Positions 56,094-63,144 of a DNA stretch of 64,000 nucleotides are shown piece by piece. Origin of the DNA: Ursus arctos (lineage: Eukaryota; Chordata; Mammalia; Carnivora; Ursidae); assembly GCF_023065955.2 (NCBI RefSeq), contig NW_026622986.1:12735848-12799847 (forward strand). Direction: 5' to 3'. Every line of letters begins with the position of its first letter. Position 1 is the first letter of the stretch. The position numbers were made by a program, and so were the translations under genes. Below the pieces are notes generated by a model. That model had not been told where the DNA came from. It saw only the letters and a program-made list of their open reading frames with translations, and did not search any database.

Positions 56094-56872
56094 AAGGCAA
56101 TTAAAGATATACTCTTGTTACTTCTCCTTCTCACTGTTAAGATCACTCAGAACAGTTCTTTCTCTCAGGAGAGCTTAGTGGAATACAGAACTGCCTGCCT
56201 TAGAAGTTTTCAGTGAATTTCTTTTTTCTGAAGTAAAAGTTCTACACTGAAATAACCTCTTGAAGTACATTTTAACTCTCTGAGTCAAATAGAGAAATAA
56301 AAGCCTTCCTTATGTTTAGGTTTGGTTCAGAAAAGCATACATTGTTTTTAGAGTCTTCGCGGTGATGTTTTAGAGAACAGATCACATGTCTCACTGCTTC
56401 ATTCAAAGTTGTTTAGCCAATTACTGCTTCATGGTCCTCCTTACAGATAGGAAGTTTACCTCCATCTGGGACTATTTAAAGTCAGAAATGCTAATAAGAA
56501 AAAAGTGCAGTGACTGGCCATTATCACGATATTATGTGTTCATCTGCCGTGTTTTTTTTTTTTTTTTATGGCAAATAAGTTGAAGACCTGACACTGAAGA
56601 AGAAACGTAATAGGGGTGTTACATGACATCATGTAAGAGTTAGGAATTTCTAAAAACCAGTGAGGGGGAGGAAGCATTGCATTTAACTCAATACTAGCTT
56701 ATTTCTCTGTTGGAAAGCCTAACATCCTGGGCTTTTTCTTGTTTCCTCAGAAAGGATTTTTGAAGACCATGAAAATGTTGTTGAAGTCTTATCAGACTGG
56801 ACAAGAGACACAGAAAATAAAGTGCTATTTTTGGAGAAAGAGGAAAAATATGCTGTATTTAAAAATCCCCAG
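37828..56872 (+). CDS. APBB1IP: APBB1IP (RIAM), 5' half: coding exons 1-6 of a gene continuing past the window
   Basis: RIAM is a cytoplasmic adaptor of the MRL family (with lamellipodin). It binds Rap1-GTP through an RA-PH module, binds talin through N-terminal helices, and recruits Ena/VASP and profilin through proline-rich segments, driving integrin activation in blood cells. Six exons with GT-AG borders and consistent phases (0, 1, 0, 0, 1, 0 at their ends) join to 813 nt or 271 codons without a stop. In order they give talin-binding helix 1 (about 5-27), Tyr45, helix 2 (about 58-80), LPPPP motifs (128-146), a charged helix (152-177) and the RA domain (about 179-266). Introns are 4819, 3419, 2808, 6013 and 1173 bp. 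The frame is open at 56872 and the PH domain exons lie downstream, beyond 64000. The identification rests on my memory of mammalian RIAM and is very secure. Confidence 0.96.
37900..38963 (+). other. APBB1IP intron after coding exon 1, left part
   Basis: This is the start of a 4819-bp intron (37900-42718). It is unique sequence with no repeat I recognise. A 114-codon minus frame (37862-38206) overlaps the exon antisense and is a chance frame. Confidence 0.7.
38964..39208 (-). mobile_element. older CAN-SINE with a 34-T tail, minus strand
   Basis: A 34-base T run (38974-39007) leads into AAGATTTATTCATTTATTTGAGAG, (GA)n, CCCTGAGATCAGACC and GAGCCACCCAGGCACCCC. The near-perfect duplication GTGACTGTTCT / GTGATTGTTCT lies at 38964-38974 and 39198-39208. 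It is intronic, antisense to the gene. Confidence 0.95.
39209..39680 (+). other. intron, unique DNA
   Basis: No repeat or extra exon recognised. The 76-codon plus frame at 39269-39499 is not flanked by good splice signals. Confidence 0.5.
39681..39990 (-). mobile_element. L1M 3' UTR fragment with TG/TA expansion, minus strand
   Basis: TTGAAATAATTTCAAGCTTAGAG, AGAACTCCCATTTACTTTTCTCCCAG resembles a reversed L1M 3' UTR. A (TATG/TGTA)n-rich microsatellite occupies about 39838-39945. Confidence 0.6.
40090..40640 (+). mobile_element. decayed L1M ORF2 3' region, plus strand, with AT-rich tract
   Basis: GGTTAATGTCTGGAAAATC, TTATACCTATATCAAAATGAGTTCC, GAAAGATCTAAATATATG, TTTCCTAAGCAAGATATGAC and ATATAACATGGCAAAAAAAAAAAC follow sense L1 order. 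A low-complexity AATTTAATAAATTAAA tract is at about 40165-40325. Confidence 0.6.
40769..41120 (-). mobile_element. CAN-SINE inside an older CAN-SINE, both minus strand
   Basis: An older minus SINE (about 40785-40804 plus 41003-41109, ending GAGCCAGCCAGACGCCCC) is split by a young copy (about 40805-41002, ending GCCACCCAGGCGCCCC). The inner duplication TTAAGATTTTATTTT lies at 40789-40803 and 41003-41017. The outer copy is flanked by GAGAAAGTTCTT and AAGAAAGTTCTTC. Confidence 0.93.
41121..42718 (+). other. intron, AT-rich unique DNA up to coding exon 2
   Basis: No repeat is recognised with confidence. A 100-codon plus frame at 42029-42331 lacks splice signals and domain features. The acceptor of the next exon is GGGCTCTATTTTCACAG, with an interrupted pyrimidine tract that is weaker than those of the other exons. 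Confidence 0.55.
42719..42806 (+). CDS. APBB1IP: APBB1IP coding exon 2 (end of helix 1, Tyr45 segment)
   Basis: The exon is 88 nt with acceptor TTTTCACAG|AGT and donor AAATG|GTAAGC, entered in phase 0 and left in phase 1. It encodes residues 25-53 ([20 protein letters not shown], then YSVGFKDLN) and the first base of codon 54. SLG completes the talin-binding helix. Tyr45 falls in EFNYSVGF; in RIAM this tyrosine is a FAK site whose phosphorylation is reported to loosen an autoinhibitory contact between this segment and the RA domain (established for the human protein, from memory). The linker [10 protein letters not shown] is proline-rich. Confidence 0.96.
42807..43326 (+). other. intron, AT-rich unique DNA
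   Basis: Start of a 3419-bp intron (42807-46225). Nothing else is recognised in this part. Confidence 0.55.
43327..43524 (+). mobile_element. young, 166-bp L1 3' end, plus strand, perfect 16-bp duplication
   Basis: Only the last part of the L1 3' UTR is present (GGGATAGACCGGTGATGG, GGATGTACTGTATGGTGAC, AATAAAAAATC plus an A tail). The direct repeat CAAATTACACTGAATC is identical at 43327-43342 and 43509-43524, so the insertion is recent. It lies in the sense orientation in an APBB1IP intron. Confidence 0.95.
43525..44307 (+). other. intron, unique DNA
   Basis: No gene or repeat seen in this stretch. Confidence 0.5.
44308..44609 (-). mobile_element. composite insert: CAN-SINE plus 111 bp of non-SINE DNA within one target duplication
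   Basis: A CAN-SINE lies on the minus strand at 44323-44483 (GAGAGAGAGACAGAG to GCCACCCAGGTACCCC). The perfect 15-bp direct repeat AGAATCCATGTCATT lies at 44308-44322 and 44595-44609, so the duplicated unit encloses a further 111 bp (44484-44594) located 5' of the SINE head on the minus strand. That extra part is not SINE, L1 or any repeat I know. The SINE tail is reduced to about five A. A 5' transduction or template switch is one explanation. Confidence 0.8.
44610..45787 (+). other. intron, unique DNA with possible L2-like pieces
   Basis: The block 45040-45700 has L2-like composition (AGTGCTTTATTTCCCACTG, CTTTCTTCC) but no match clear enough to name. No additional exon is evident. Confidence 0.4.
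45788..46145 (-). mobile_element. L1 3' UTR fragment, minus strand, ending 80 bp before exon 3
   Basis: After a TTTTTTTTGGGGGG stretch, AACTTTGTTGAGGTATAACTGAC, AAAGTGTACAACGTGATGGC, CATCACCTCACCATAATTACC, CACCAAGCCCCTGACAACCAG form reversed L1 3' UTR. It stops about 80 bp upstream of the exon 3 acceptor, leaving a unique branch-point region. Confidence 0.8.
46226..46518 (+). CDS. APBB1IP: APBB1IP coding exon 3 (talin-binding helix 2, proline-rich motifs)
   Basis: The exon is 293 nt with acceptor TTCCCCCATCAG|AGT and donor TCTCAG|GTAAGT (full consensus). It completes Glu54 and encodes residues 55-151. First comes an acidic helix, [20 protein letters not shown] (59-78), which corresponds to the second talin-binding site of RIAM. 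A Q/H/S-rich linker follows (80-98). Then YEDD (124-127) leads into LPPPP (128-132) and a second proline run [11 protein letters not shown] (139-149). These match the LPPPP-type ligand bound by EVH1 domains of Ena/VASP and by profilin. The middle (99-122) is the part I would expect to vary most between mammals. Confidence 0.96.
46519..47386 (+). other. intron, unique DNA
   Basis: Start of a 2808-bp intron (46519-49326). No gene or repeat seen in this part. Confidence 0.5.
47387..48232 (-). mobile_element. L1 3' UTR and ORF2 end, minus strand
   Basis: CAGCTTTATTTTATAATTGACATATAAC, AAGGTGTATAACGTGATGATTTG, CTTTCACTTAGCATAAACTC, CCATTGTATATATACCACAATTTC, CTCCCCAACACTTGTTTTC follow reversed L1 order for about 845 bp. 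A TG-rich expansion is at 47531-47567. There is no intact frame. Confidence 0.85.
48470..48738 (+). mobile_element. young L1 3' end, plus strand, with target duplication
   Basis: GAGACTCTTGACTCCGGGAAAC, GATGGGCATTAAGGAGGGC, GAGCAGTGGGTGTTATACG, an A-rich end with (AAAT)n. The near-perfect duplication AGGCAGGAGA / AGGTAGGAGA lies at 48470-48479 and 48729-48738. The insert is about 249 bp. Confidence 0.88.
48739..49326 (+). other. intron, unique DNA up to exon 4
   Basis: No repeat recognised. The acceptor of exon 4 is CTTGCTGTTTTACAG. Confidence 0.55.
49327..49404 (+). CDS. APBB1IP: APBB1IP coding exon 4 (charged helix before the RA domain)
   Basis: The exon is 78 nt, phase 0 at both ends, with acceptor GTTTTACAG|GAA and donor AAGAAG|GTAAAC. 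It encodes residues 152-177: [19 protein letters not shown], then KEAKVKK. Leucine, isoleucine and alanine recur about every three to four residues between Glu and Lys residues, which gives an amphipathic helix that is annotated as a short coiled coil in MRL proteins and packs before the RA domain. Because the exon is a multiple of three, skipping it would keep the frame. Confidence 0.95.
49405..50829 (+). other. intron, mostly unique DNA
   Basis: Start of a 6013-bp intron (49405-55417). The part from about 50390 is CT-rich and leads into an L2. No extra exon is supported. Confidence 0.45.
50830..51286 (+). mobile_element. L2 LINE 3' portion, plus strand
   Basis: Sense L2 blocks: GCCCCTAAGTGGTCTGGCTGCC, CTGGCCTCAGGACCTTTGCAC, AGTAAGGCCTTCTCTATC, ending near AACAGGTGCTAGG. 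A 153-codon plus frame (50876-51337) is L2 ORF2/3'-end sequence, not a host gene. A second L2 in the opposite direction follows directly. Confidence 0.75.
51287..51760 (-). mobile_element. L2 LINE 3' portion, minus strand (tail-to-tail with the previous L2)
   Basis: Reversed L2 blocks: CTTCTAGGTGGACCTAGTGATGGGG, GAAGCACTTGAGCAAAGCTC, GGAAGCCATTTGAAGG, AAGATCATTCTGGCTGCTTTGTGG, TGGATTGTAGGGGG. The order mirrors the + strand L2 at 50830-51286. Confidence 0.75.
51761..53459 (+). other. intron, unique DNA
   Basis: No gene or repeat named. A/T runs and (CAAAA)n-like tracts are present near 52830 and 52985; an A run is at 53340-53354. Confidence 0.45.
53460..53613 (+). mobile_element. short L1 3' end, plus strand
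   Basis: GGAGAAGGTGATGGGTATTAAGGAGG, TTGCATGGTGCGCTGGGTGTTATATGC, GGGGATGTACTGTGTGGTGAC, AATAAAAATT. It is about 155 bp of the same L1 3' end as at 43343-43508. A target duplication is not obvious. Confidence 0.88.
53614..55417 (+). other. intron, unique DNA up to exon 5
   Basis: No repeat recognised with confidence. A (TTTTG)n stretch is at 55205-55226. The acceptor of exon 5 is GGCTCTGTCCTCAG. Confidence 0.5.
55418..55577 (+). CDS. APBB1IP: APBB1IP coding exon 5 (first half of the RA domain)
   Basis: The exon is 160 nt with acceptor GTCCTCAG|CTT and donor AAATTG|GTAAGT. It is entered in phase 0 and left in phase 1 and encodes residues 178-230. It begins [20 protein letters not shown], the first two beta strands of the ubiquitin-like RA fold, followed by the helix [15 protein letters not shown] and [11 protein letters not shown]. 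The RA domain of RIAM binds Rap1-GTP and packs against the PH domain. No frame break or unusual residue in the core is seen; [12 protein letters not shown] is close to what I remember for other mammals. Confidence 0.96.
55578..56060 (+). other. intron, unique DNA
   Basis: First part of a 1173-bp intron (55578-56750) with no repeat I can name. Confidence 0.5.
56061..56088. repeat. 28-bp poly(A) tract
   Basis: A pure A run of 28 bases follows TTGATGGAGT and ends at GTAAAAAGG. I see no SINE or L1 body upstream of it, so it is a free-standing A microsatellite or the remains of a retrotransposon tail. Confidence 0.9.
56089..56750 (+). other. intron, unique DNA up to exon 6
   Basis: No repeat named. 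A 15-T run is near 56553-56567. The acceptor of exon 6 is TTTTTCTTGTTTCCTCAG. Confidence 0.5.
56751..56872 (+). CDS. APBB1IP: APBB1IP coding exon 6 (second half of the RA domain)
   Basis: The exon is 122 nt with acceptor TTTCCTCAG|AAA and donor CCCCAG|GTAAGA. It completes Glu231 and encodes residues 232-271. It reads [18 protein letters not shown], then [20 protein letters not shown], the last helix and strands of the RA domain, and ends KNPQ in phase 0. The next exon, which in mammals starts the RA-PH linker, is not found in the remaining 7.1 kb, so the following intron runs off the window. The coding part ends here at 271 of roughly 660-670 residues (usual size from memory). Confidence 0.96.
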
Positions 56873-57538
56873 GTAAGATAACTTGTATATAGTTAAACCA
56901 TATCAAATATGGAGGATTTTTTTTTAATGTCACCTGCGTACTAACAAACATTCATTGTCTCACAAAATATCGCAAATGCATTCCTTTCAAAAAACACAAA
57001 CCCAACTCTTAGGTCATATGTAAACTAATAAGCCCTTGAAGGATTTAGAAAGAAAAGAGACCAATTTGTTTCTTTGGATTCAGCATCCAAAGCATATCTG
57101 TCTGTTGACTAATCCTCTTCTTCTGTCCTTATTTCCATTTGGCTACATTAATTTAATACACCTTGATGCACTAAGGGTTATTAATGCTTCATGTTTTAAA
57201 GACACTCCTTTTTCCTGTTGCTAATATTTGGTGCTTATTGATGCTGGGATAACCAAAGAGAGCACCTAGAAAATGTACAATTTATTGTAATTTCATTCTA
57301 CAAACAGTCTACATAACAAAAAACATTGTTCTCCATATTTGAGAAGGCTTCCTTCAAGTACTATGTACATGGATGCCACAGAAGTATAGGCCTTTTCCCA
57401 CTGGGGCCTCCAGCCAATTGTAATTGCGTGAGGGTCATTAAGTTTTTTTTGTAAAGTCAAAGAATGTTAGACACAGAGGAGATCACTGGGAACATCCAGA
57501 CACATTTATATTTTACGGGTTAAAAAAAAACAAGTCAT
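56873..57538 (+). other. intron downstream of exon 6, unique DNA
   Basis: No exon, RNA gene or repeat recognised. Confidence 0.5.
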
Positions 57539-57737
57539 CGGGTGCCTGGATGGCTCAGTCGGTTAAGCGGCCAACTTTGGTTTTGGCTTGGGTCATGATC
57601 TCAGGGTCCTGGGACTGAGCTCTGCGTTGGGCTCCATGCTTAGGGGAGAGTCTGCTTGAGGATTCTTTCTCTCTGTCTCCCTCTGCCCCTCCCCCGTGCA
57701 CTCTTTCTCTAAAATAAATAAATCAATCTTTTAAAAA
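57539..57737 (+). mobile_element. CAN-SINE (older subfamily), plus strand
   Basis: CGGGTGCCTGGATGGCTCAG, CAACTTTGGTTTTGGCTTGGG, GGGACTGAGCTCTGCGTTGG, CT tract and AATAAATAAATCAATC plus A tail. Flanking duplication is not clear. It belongs to the same subfamily as the copy at 23723. Confidence 0.93.
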
Positions 57738-57909
57738 ATCTAAGTCCCATATCACTAGAGGCAGAAATAGAAGGATTCTCTCAACTTCCTCATGAGAAAA
57801 TATTCTTTCCCCTGCACTGTGCTTTTTTCTAGTCATCTCTAGGTTTTGTGGTGGTGCACAACAAAGCAATTAAATACTATTGTCTTTGACAAATATTGAA
57901 CAGTAAAAG

Positions 57910-58260
57910 TATGGTTGACTCTTGAATAACACATTGGGTGTGGGGGGGGGAGATTAAGGGCATCAACCACCTATGCAGTTGAAAATCTGTGTATAACTTT
58001 TCACTCCCCAGAAACTTAATTACTAAGAGCCCGCTGTTGACTGGGAAGCCTTACCAATAATAACATAAACTGTTAATTAACACATATTTTGTATGTTCTA
58101 TGTATGATATAATGTGTTCTGACAATAAAGTAAGGTAGAGAAAAGAAAACATTATTCATAAAATCATAAGGAAGAGAAAGTATGTTTATAGTATTGTACT
58201 ATACTTATTGAAAAAAATCTGTGTATAAATGGACCCTGAGTTGTTCAGGGATCAACTATA
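57910..58260. mobile_element. TcMar/Tigger-like non-autonomous DNA transposon
   Basis: The ends are inverted repeats: TATGGTTGACTCTTGAATAAC (57910-57930), and the complement of TTGTTCAGGGATCAACTATA (58241-58260), matching at about 18 of 23 positions, with TA at both outer ends. The inside (GTTGAAAATCTGTGTATAAC, AATAAAGTAAGGTAGAGAAAAG) is a common mammalian repeat. It is about 350 bp and carries no transposase. The superfamily is inferred from the TA target and end sequence. Confidence 0.75.
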
Positions 58261-58289
58261 CAAAGTTTTCAAACTGTAACTACCTTCAG

Positions 58290-58636
58290 TGGCATGATTT
58301 AATGCCTATATTATTTAGGGTACCATCTCAGCTTCTGTAACAAAGAGACTCCCCAAAATCAGTGGCTCAAACCAGCTCAAAGCTTAATTCTTTCTTATTT
58401 ACCAGTCCAGACACAGGGGGCTATGCCATCCTCAACATGTGGCTTCTATCTCTGGGCCCAAGGCAGCTTTTTCACCTGGCCATTATCCAGTTCTCAGGGA
58501 GGGAAGAAAGAGGCAGGGAAGTATGCAACCAGACTTCTTACTGGAAAGACCTAGAAATGGCACTTTAAACTTCTGCTTCCATCCCATTGGCCAGAACTTA
58601 GTTACATGGTGATATTGAGCTGCACAAGAAGCTGAC
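58290..58636. mobile_element. ancient interspersed repeat, probably LTR-type (family not assigned)
   Basis: CAGCTTCTGTAACAAAGAGACTCCCC, CAGTGGCTCAAACCAGC, and at the right CTTCCATCCCATTGGCCAGAACTTAGTTACATGG then GAGCTGCACAAGAAGCTG follow a repeat I remember from mammalian genomes. The boundary at about 58636 abuts an exon-like open segment on the minus strand. Confidence 0.5.
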
Positions 58637-58795
58637 GAACGCAATCTCCATCTGAACAATCATACACATAACTAAAATTGGGAATTAAATTCAGAGTCAC
58701 CACCTCGTACAGTTCTTCCACGAGGAACCTTTCACATTGAGTCTGTGAAAATGGTGTTCGAGAGTTGTGTAACATGGCTATGGCACTGTATTCAC
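58602..58795 (-). other. exon-like open segment, minus strand, behind a strong splice acceptor; protein not recognised
   Basis: Reading the minus strand, TACTAAC (58827-58821) is followed by a C/T-rich tract and AG at 58797-58796, so branch point, tract and acceptor all fit consensus. From 58795 the frame (two bases, then GAATACAGTGCC) is open for 63 codons to a TAA at 58604-58602. The translation contains EYSAIAMLHNSRTPF, CERFLVEELYEVV and IPNFSYVYDCSDGD and looks like ordinary globular protein. It holds several CpGs. The last ten residues seem to come from the neighbouring repeat. I cannot name the protein. It may be an exon of an antisense gene, a retrocopy fragment or chance. Confidence 0.35.
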
Positions 58796-59029
58796 CTAGA
58801 GGAGGAAGAGGAGAATGGGTGTTAGTAGATCTGCAGCTTGCTGTGGCATCTAATGCATCAATGTGCAAAACATAATTACATGCTATGGATGTTTACAAAG
58901 TGCACATCCCATTGAACTGACACCCGTGTCAAGATGGATGGTTGACCAGCAGACTCACTTATACCTTTCCCAGCCGTTGATCCCCTTACCAAGATAATCA
59001 CGATTCAGACCTCTCTGGCCTTGGTTTTT

Positions 59030-59470
59030 CCCACTTTTGAACTTTACATAAGATGGAATCATATCATAGTTCTCTTTGGTGTTTACCTTCATTCATGTTA
59101 TTGCAAATGGCAGTCCGTAGTTTGTTCTTTTTCTTTGCTGTTTAGTATTCCATTGTGTGATTGTACCAGAATAAGTTTATCTGTTGTATTATTGATGGAC
59201 ATTTGATTTTTTTCTATTTGAGGCTTTAACAAGTAATGCTGTTGAGAACATTCTCATACCTGTCTTTTGTTAAACATGTATAGACTTTTTTCTTGTATGT
59301 ATACCTACAAGTACAATTGCTGGATCACAGGTTATGCACATATTTAGCCTTAGGATAAAGTGCCAGGCAGTTTTCCAAAGCGATTGCACGATTTGCCTTC
59401 ATTAGTATCGTATGAGAATTCCTGTTATTCTAAATCCTTGCCAGCCCTTGGTGTTCCCATTAAAAAAAAG
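59030..59470 (-). mobile_element. old L1M 3' region, minus strand
   Basis: ACTTTACATAAGATGGAATCATATC, TTTAGTATTCCATTGTGTGATTG, GGACATTTGATTTTTTTCTATTTG, CAATTGCTGGATCACAGG, ATTGCACGATTTGCCTTC follow reversed L1 order. It is diverged and without a frame. Confidence 0.75.
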
Positions 59471-61379
59471 AAAATTATTCTGTGTGAATGTGTAGTGGTA
59501 TCTCCTGTGGTTTTATGTCGAATTTTCTATTGCCAAAGATTAGAGTACCTGAATTATTATCCGTGTAAATATCCATTTTTGTGAGGTGCCTGTTCAAGTC
59601 CCCTGCCATGGTTCTCAGCCTCTTACCTGGGGCGGGGGGGAGGCAGGGGATGTGGCTCTCAGAATGTCTCAGCATCTCTTTATGGTTCCTTTCTCTCTTG
59701 GATCTTGGCCCCTTGAGTCCTGGTTGCCTCCATAGCTCTCCAAAGCCTTCGCACAGATGTTTTTTAAATCCAGGTTTTCTAGCTGTTTTTGTGGAGCTGT
59801 GGTCTACCTGGAAGCTACTCTAGCATAGGAGGAGGCAGAAATCCTCCTGCTGAATTCTTCCGGATAATAATATGTTCTTAAAACCATATAAGTAGATTCT
59901 TCGAATTTACAATCACATTTAAAGACCATAATGGAAGTGGAAGCATTTTTGAAGTTGCTGATTTTAAGTATTTCCATTTTCTCAGTGTTTGGTTGGATAA
60001 TCTATCTTTTCTGATCAGTGCTCTGCGTGAATAGCTACTTCAGCATGCTGACCATAGGGCGCTTACCTTACTCTTGAAGTAGACTGTGACCATTCCTATG
60101 CTGATGTCATGACTCCTACAAGGGAGGCTTTGTAATTTTGAAACACCCACAATCCCTTTTTAAAAGCTGTATGCTGAGACCCTTTTGATAGTTTTTAACA
60201 GGAACATATTTTTAAGTTTACACCAAAAGAATAACAAATCCTAGAGAAGAGTATTTCCGGAGTAAGTTTCTTATGGAAACACAATCTGGAGATTCTTTAG
60301 TTTAATTGCCTTAGATTTTCTCCTCAAGCAGTGTCTCAGGCAGGTAATTCAAAAATCCAATACATCCTGTATTTCATTTGGGTTGTTAGTTATTTTTCAA
60401 ATGTGATTGTCAACATTTACACGTAGTGGAGACTCCCAGAACAGAGTAGTGTGTAACTGATACCTGCTTCCACTCCCTGGTCTGGGCTACATCTGTGAGC
60501 CTACGGGCTTGATTTTCAGGCCCAGCTGGATGAGGGTGCCGTCTAGGAACTGTTCCAAGAGTTAGTTAGAAACTGTGCATGAAGAACTAGATTTAACCAG
60601 AATTTATCAAAGGAAAAGACTAAGACTCTGAACAATTTATCTGTTCTTCTCAAAATGGTTCAAACTATTGAATGTCTTTCCCATGTTGACTTATCTGATG
60701 AAACTTTAGTGGAATTCACTCCATTTGCTTGTTTTTAGCAAACGTTGTGACGTATCTGTTTACCCGTAACCTGTGCTATTTATGGAGGATACAAAAATGA
60801 AGACCATCTTTGCTCTTCCAGCTTTAACATGAGAATGGTGTAGGACACGGACGGGGGCATGGTGCCATCTTAAGATTAAGTCCCAGTGCACAAGATGCTA
60901 ATGACAGGACAGAAGAGCTTTAGTGAAGGTGTATGCTGAGAAGTTTAGTTTTGTAATAACTATATTAGTTCATAAAACCCAAGGTTAGAAGAGCAATGGA
61001 ACTAGGAACTGGGCAGTCAGTTCACCCCTCAATCCTAACCCTAAGGAAAAAATACCCTCCACACAGATGCAAAGAGAGTGCAGCTCAAGGCAAACCACAG
61101 ATTATGCCTGTTGACAGTTACTGACTGCAGAACAGTTCGCCCTGATTTAGGATGAGTGAACCAGGAAAACCAACATTGTGTTTATGACAAAATACTACAG
61201 AACTTGACAGGAGATAGCATCTGAAAGACCTCTAGACAACATATCAATACAACTAATGAAGGATTCGTTAGGATTCAGAAGAAAATTGTAGAAAATTGTT
61301 ATCTTCAGTAGAAGGTGGTAAGATATGGTCCAAATAAACTAGTAGAAAAGGCAACTAAATAAGAGTAAAAGAAAAGAGG
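59471..61379 (+). other. intron, unique DNA
   Basis: No exon or named repeat. A short G run (59632-59640) is present. I looked for the next APBB1IP exon and did not find it. Confidence 0.45.
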
Positions 61380-61700
61380 AGGGAAAAGAAGGGAAGTGGG
61401 AAATTAGAATCGGGTCTGGAAAGCTCTGGGATAGGGTGGAGTACCGGCTGCTGTGGAGCACAGGGAGGGCAGGGAAATTTACTCAGGGAAACGAATCTGC
61501 AAGCATTCACTTGGTAAACCTGTGGGAAGTAGCCAGGGGAAGAGTAGAGTGGGAGCAAGCACTCTAAGCAGTAGGCATGTGCAAAGTCCAAGAGGACGAA
61601 GGGACGAGCATCTAGGTCGTGGGAAATAGTTGTATGACTGGACCACGGAGAGGTGAGGGTAGGGACAGGGAGTGACAGTGCGTTCCGATAAACTGGTAGG
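61380..61700 (-). mobile_element. possible L2 fragment, minus strand
   Basis: GAGCAAGCACTCTAAGCAGTAGGCATGTGCAAAGTCCAAGAGG fits the reversed L2 block seen at about 30395-30440. The rest of this stretch is too diverged to be sure. Confidence 0.4.
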
Positions 61701-62636
61701 AAAGAAACTTGTCAAAACGGCATATTGATTAAAATAAAACAAGTCAGAAATGAATGTTTCCAGTCACCAGTTCATGCAGTCGTAATTGTATGGGATTCAC
61801 TTAAAGTGCATTTTCAGAAAGGTAAGTCAGTTTCCAGCATCCAGTTATTTTTAAAAATCCAATTGCAACCACCAATGCCTGTTCTTCTTTTATATTAGAC
61901 TGCATTTCCCTGCCACTATGTGACTCAACTTGGCTATCGTGACAGAAGCTGTTGCATAGAGTGTGCTCTATTCTTTGTAGGTGCACAAAGCTGAAGTCTA
62001 GGCTTCATTCTTGCAGAGAAATGATTCATGGAAGCAGAGATGATGAGTGAAATGCCATCTGCAGAAGGTTATGATATGACAGAAGGTTCTGCAACCACTG
62101 ATAATAATCAAGAGTACTGTTCGTTATATTCAGACTTAGGGGTATTGTGCTTATTTCTGCCATCTCAGTGCCTGTCAGAGCTGGTGGAGGCCTGGGGGCA
62201 CCCAGGGAGCACCCACCATTCCTGGACTATGTCCTTGTCTTCCTGGCTGGGAGTAGTGCAGTAGCCAGTGGCATCAAGCTGTTGGTTTACATGCATTTCA
62301 CTCACCAATACTTCACCTAGACCCAAAACTTTAGGAATAGATGCCAAACAAGCAAAACCGGCTAAGAATGAAATAGAGATAAAAAGAAGAAACTTGAAAA
62401 AGTCTGACAAACGGCCCAGTAGTCTTAAAGATGGATAAAAACTTAAGCACTACTAAATACTGAGAGTGCATCAGAATCAGTAAGACCTATATGCTTACAT
62501 CCAGAATTTTTCAACACTAGTTTAAACAGATGCAAATAATGCAATGAGCATATTATGAATTTTGACATTTTTGAAACTCCCCAATGGAATCTAAATACAG
62601 TTTCATGGCAATTTGATTTCCCACCAGCATCCGTGT
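61701..62636 (+). other. intron, unique DNA
   Basis: No gene or repeat recognised. A 100-codon minus frame (62443-62745) runs into the neighbouring L1 and is not a gene. Confidence 0.45.
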
Positions 62637-63144
62637 AAAAAGCACTGAATAGAAGGGCCATATGCACCCCAATGTTCATAGCAGCATGGTCCACAATAGC
62701 TAAATTGTGGAGGGAGCTGAGATGCTCTTCAACAGATGACTGCATGAAGAAGATTCCATATATACAATGGAATATTACTCAGCCATCAGAAAGAACGATC
62801 ACACAACATTTGCAGCAACATGGGCAGGACTGGAGGAGATTATGCTAAGTGAAATAAGTCAAGCAGAGAAAGACAATTATCATATGGTTTCACTCATTTA
62901 TGGAACATAAGAAATAGGAAGATTGGGAGGAGAAGGAAGAGAAGAATGAAGGGGGGATAAACAGAAGGGGGAATGAACCATGAGAGACTGTGGACTCTGG
63001 GAAACAAACTGAGGGCTTCAGAGGGGCGGGGGGGGGTGGGATTGGGATAGGCCAGTGATGGGTCTTAAGGTGGGCATGTATTGCATAGTGCACTGGGTGT
63101 TACACGCAAATAATGAATCAAAAAAAAAAAAAGCACATGAATAG
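62637..63144 (+). mobile_element. young carnivoran L1 3' end, plus strand, with target duplication
   Basis: ORF2 end and 3' UTR in sense: ATGTTCATAGCAGCATGGTCC, CAATGGAATATTACTCAGCC, GCTAAGTGAAATAAGTCAAGC, CATGAGAGACTGTGGACTCTGG, GGGCTTCAGAGGGGCGGGGGG, then a 12-A tail. The duplication AAAAAGCACTGAATAG / AAAAAGCACATGAATAG lies at 62637-62652 and about 63128-63144. The insert is about 475 bp. Confidence 0.9.
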
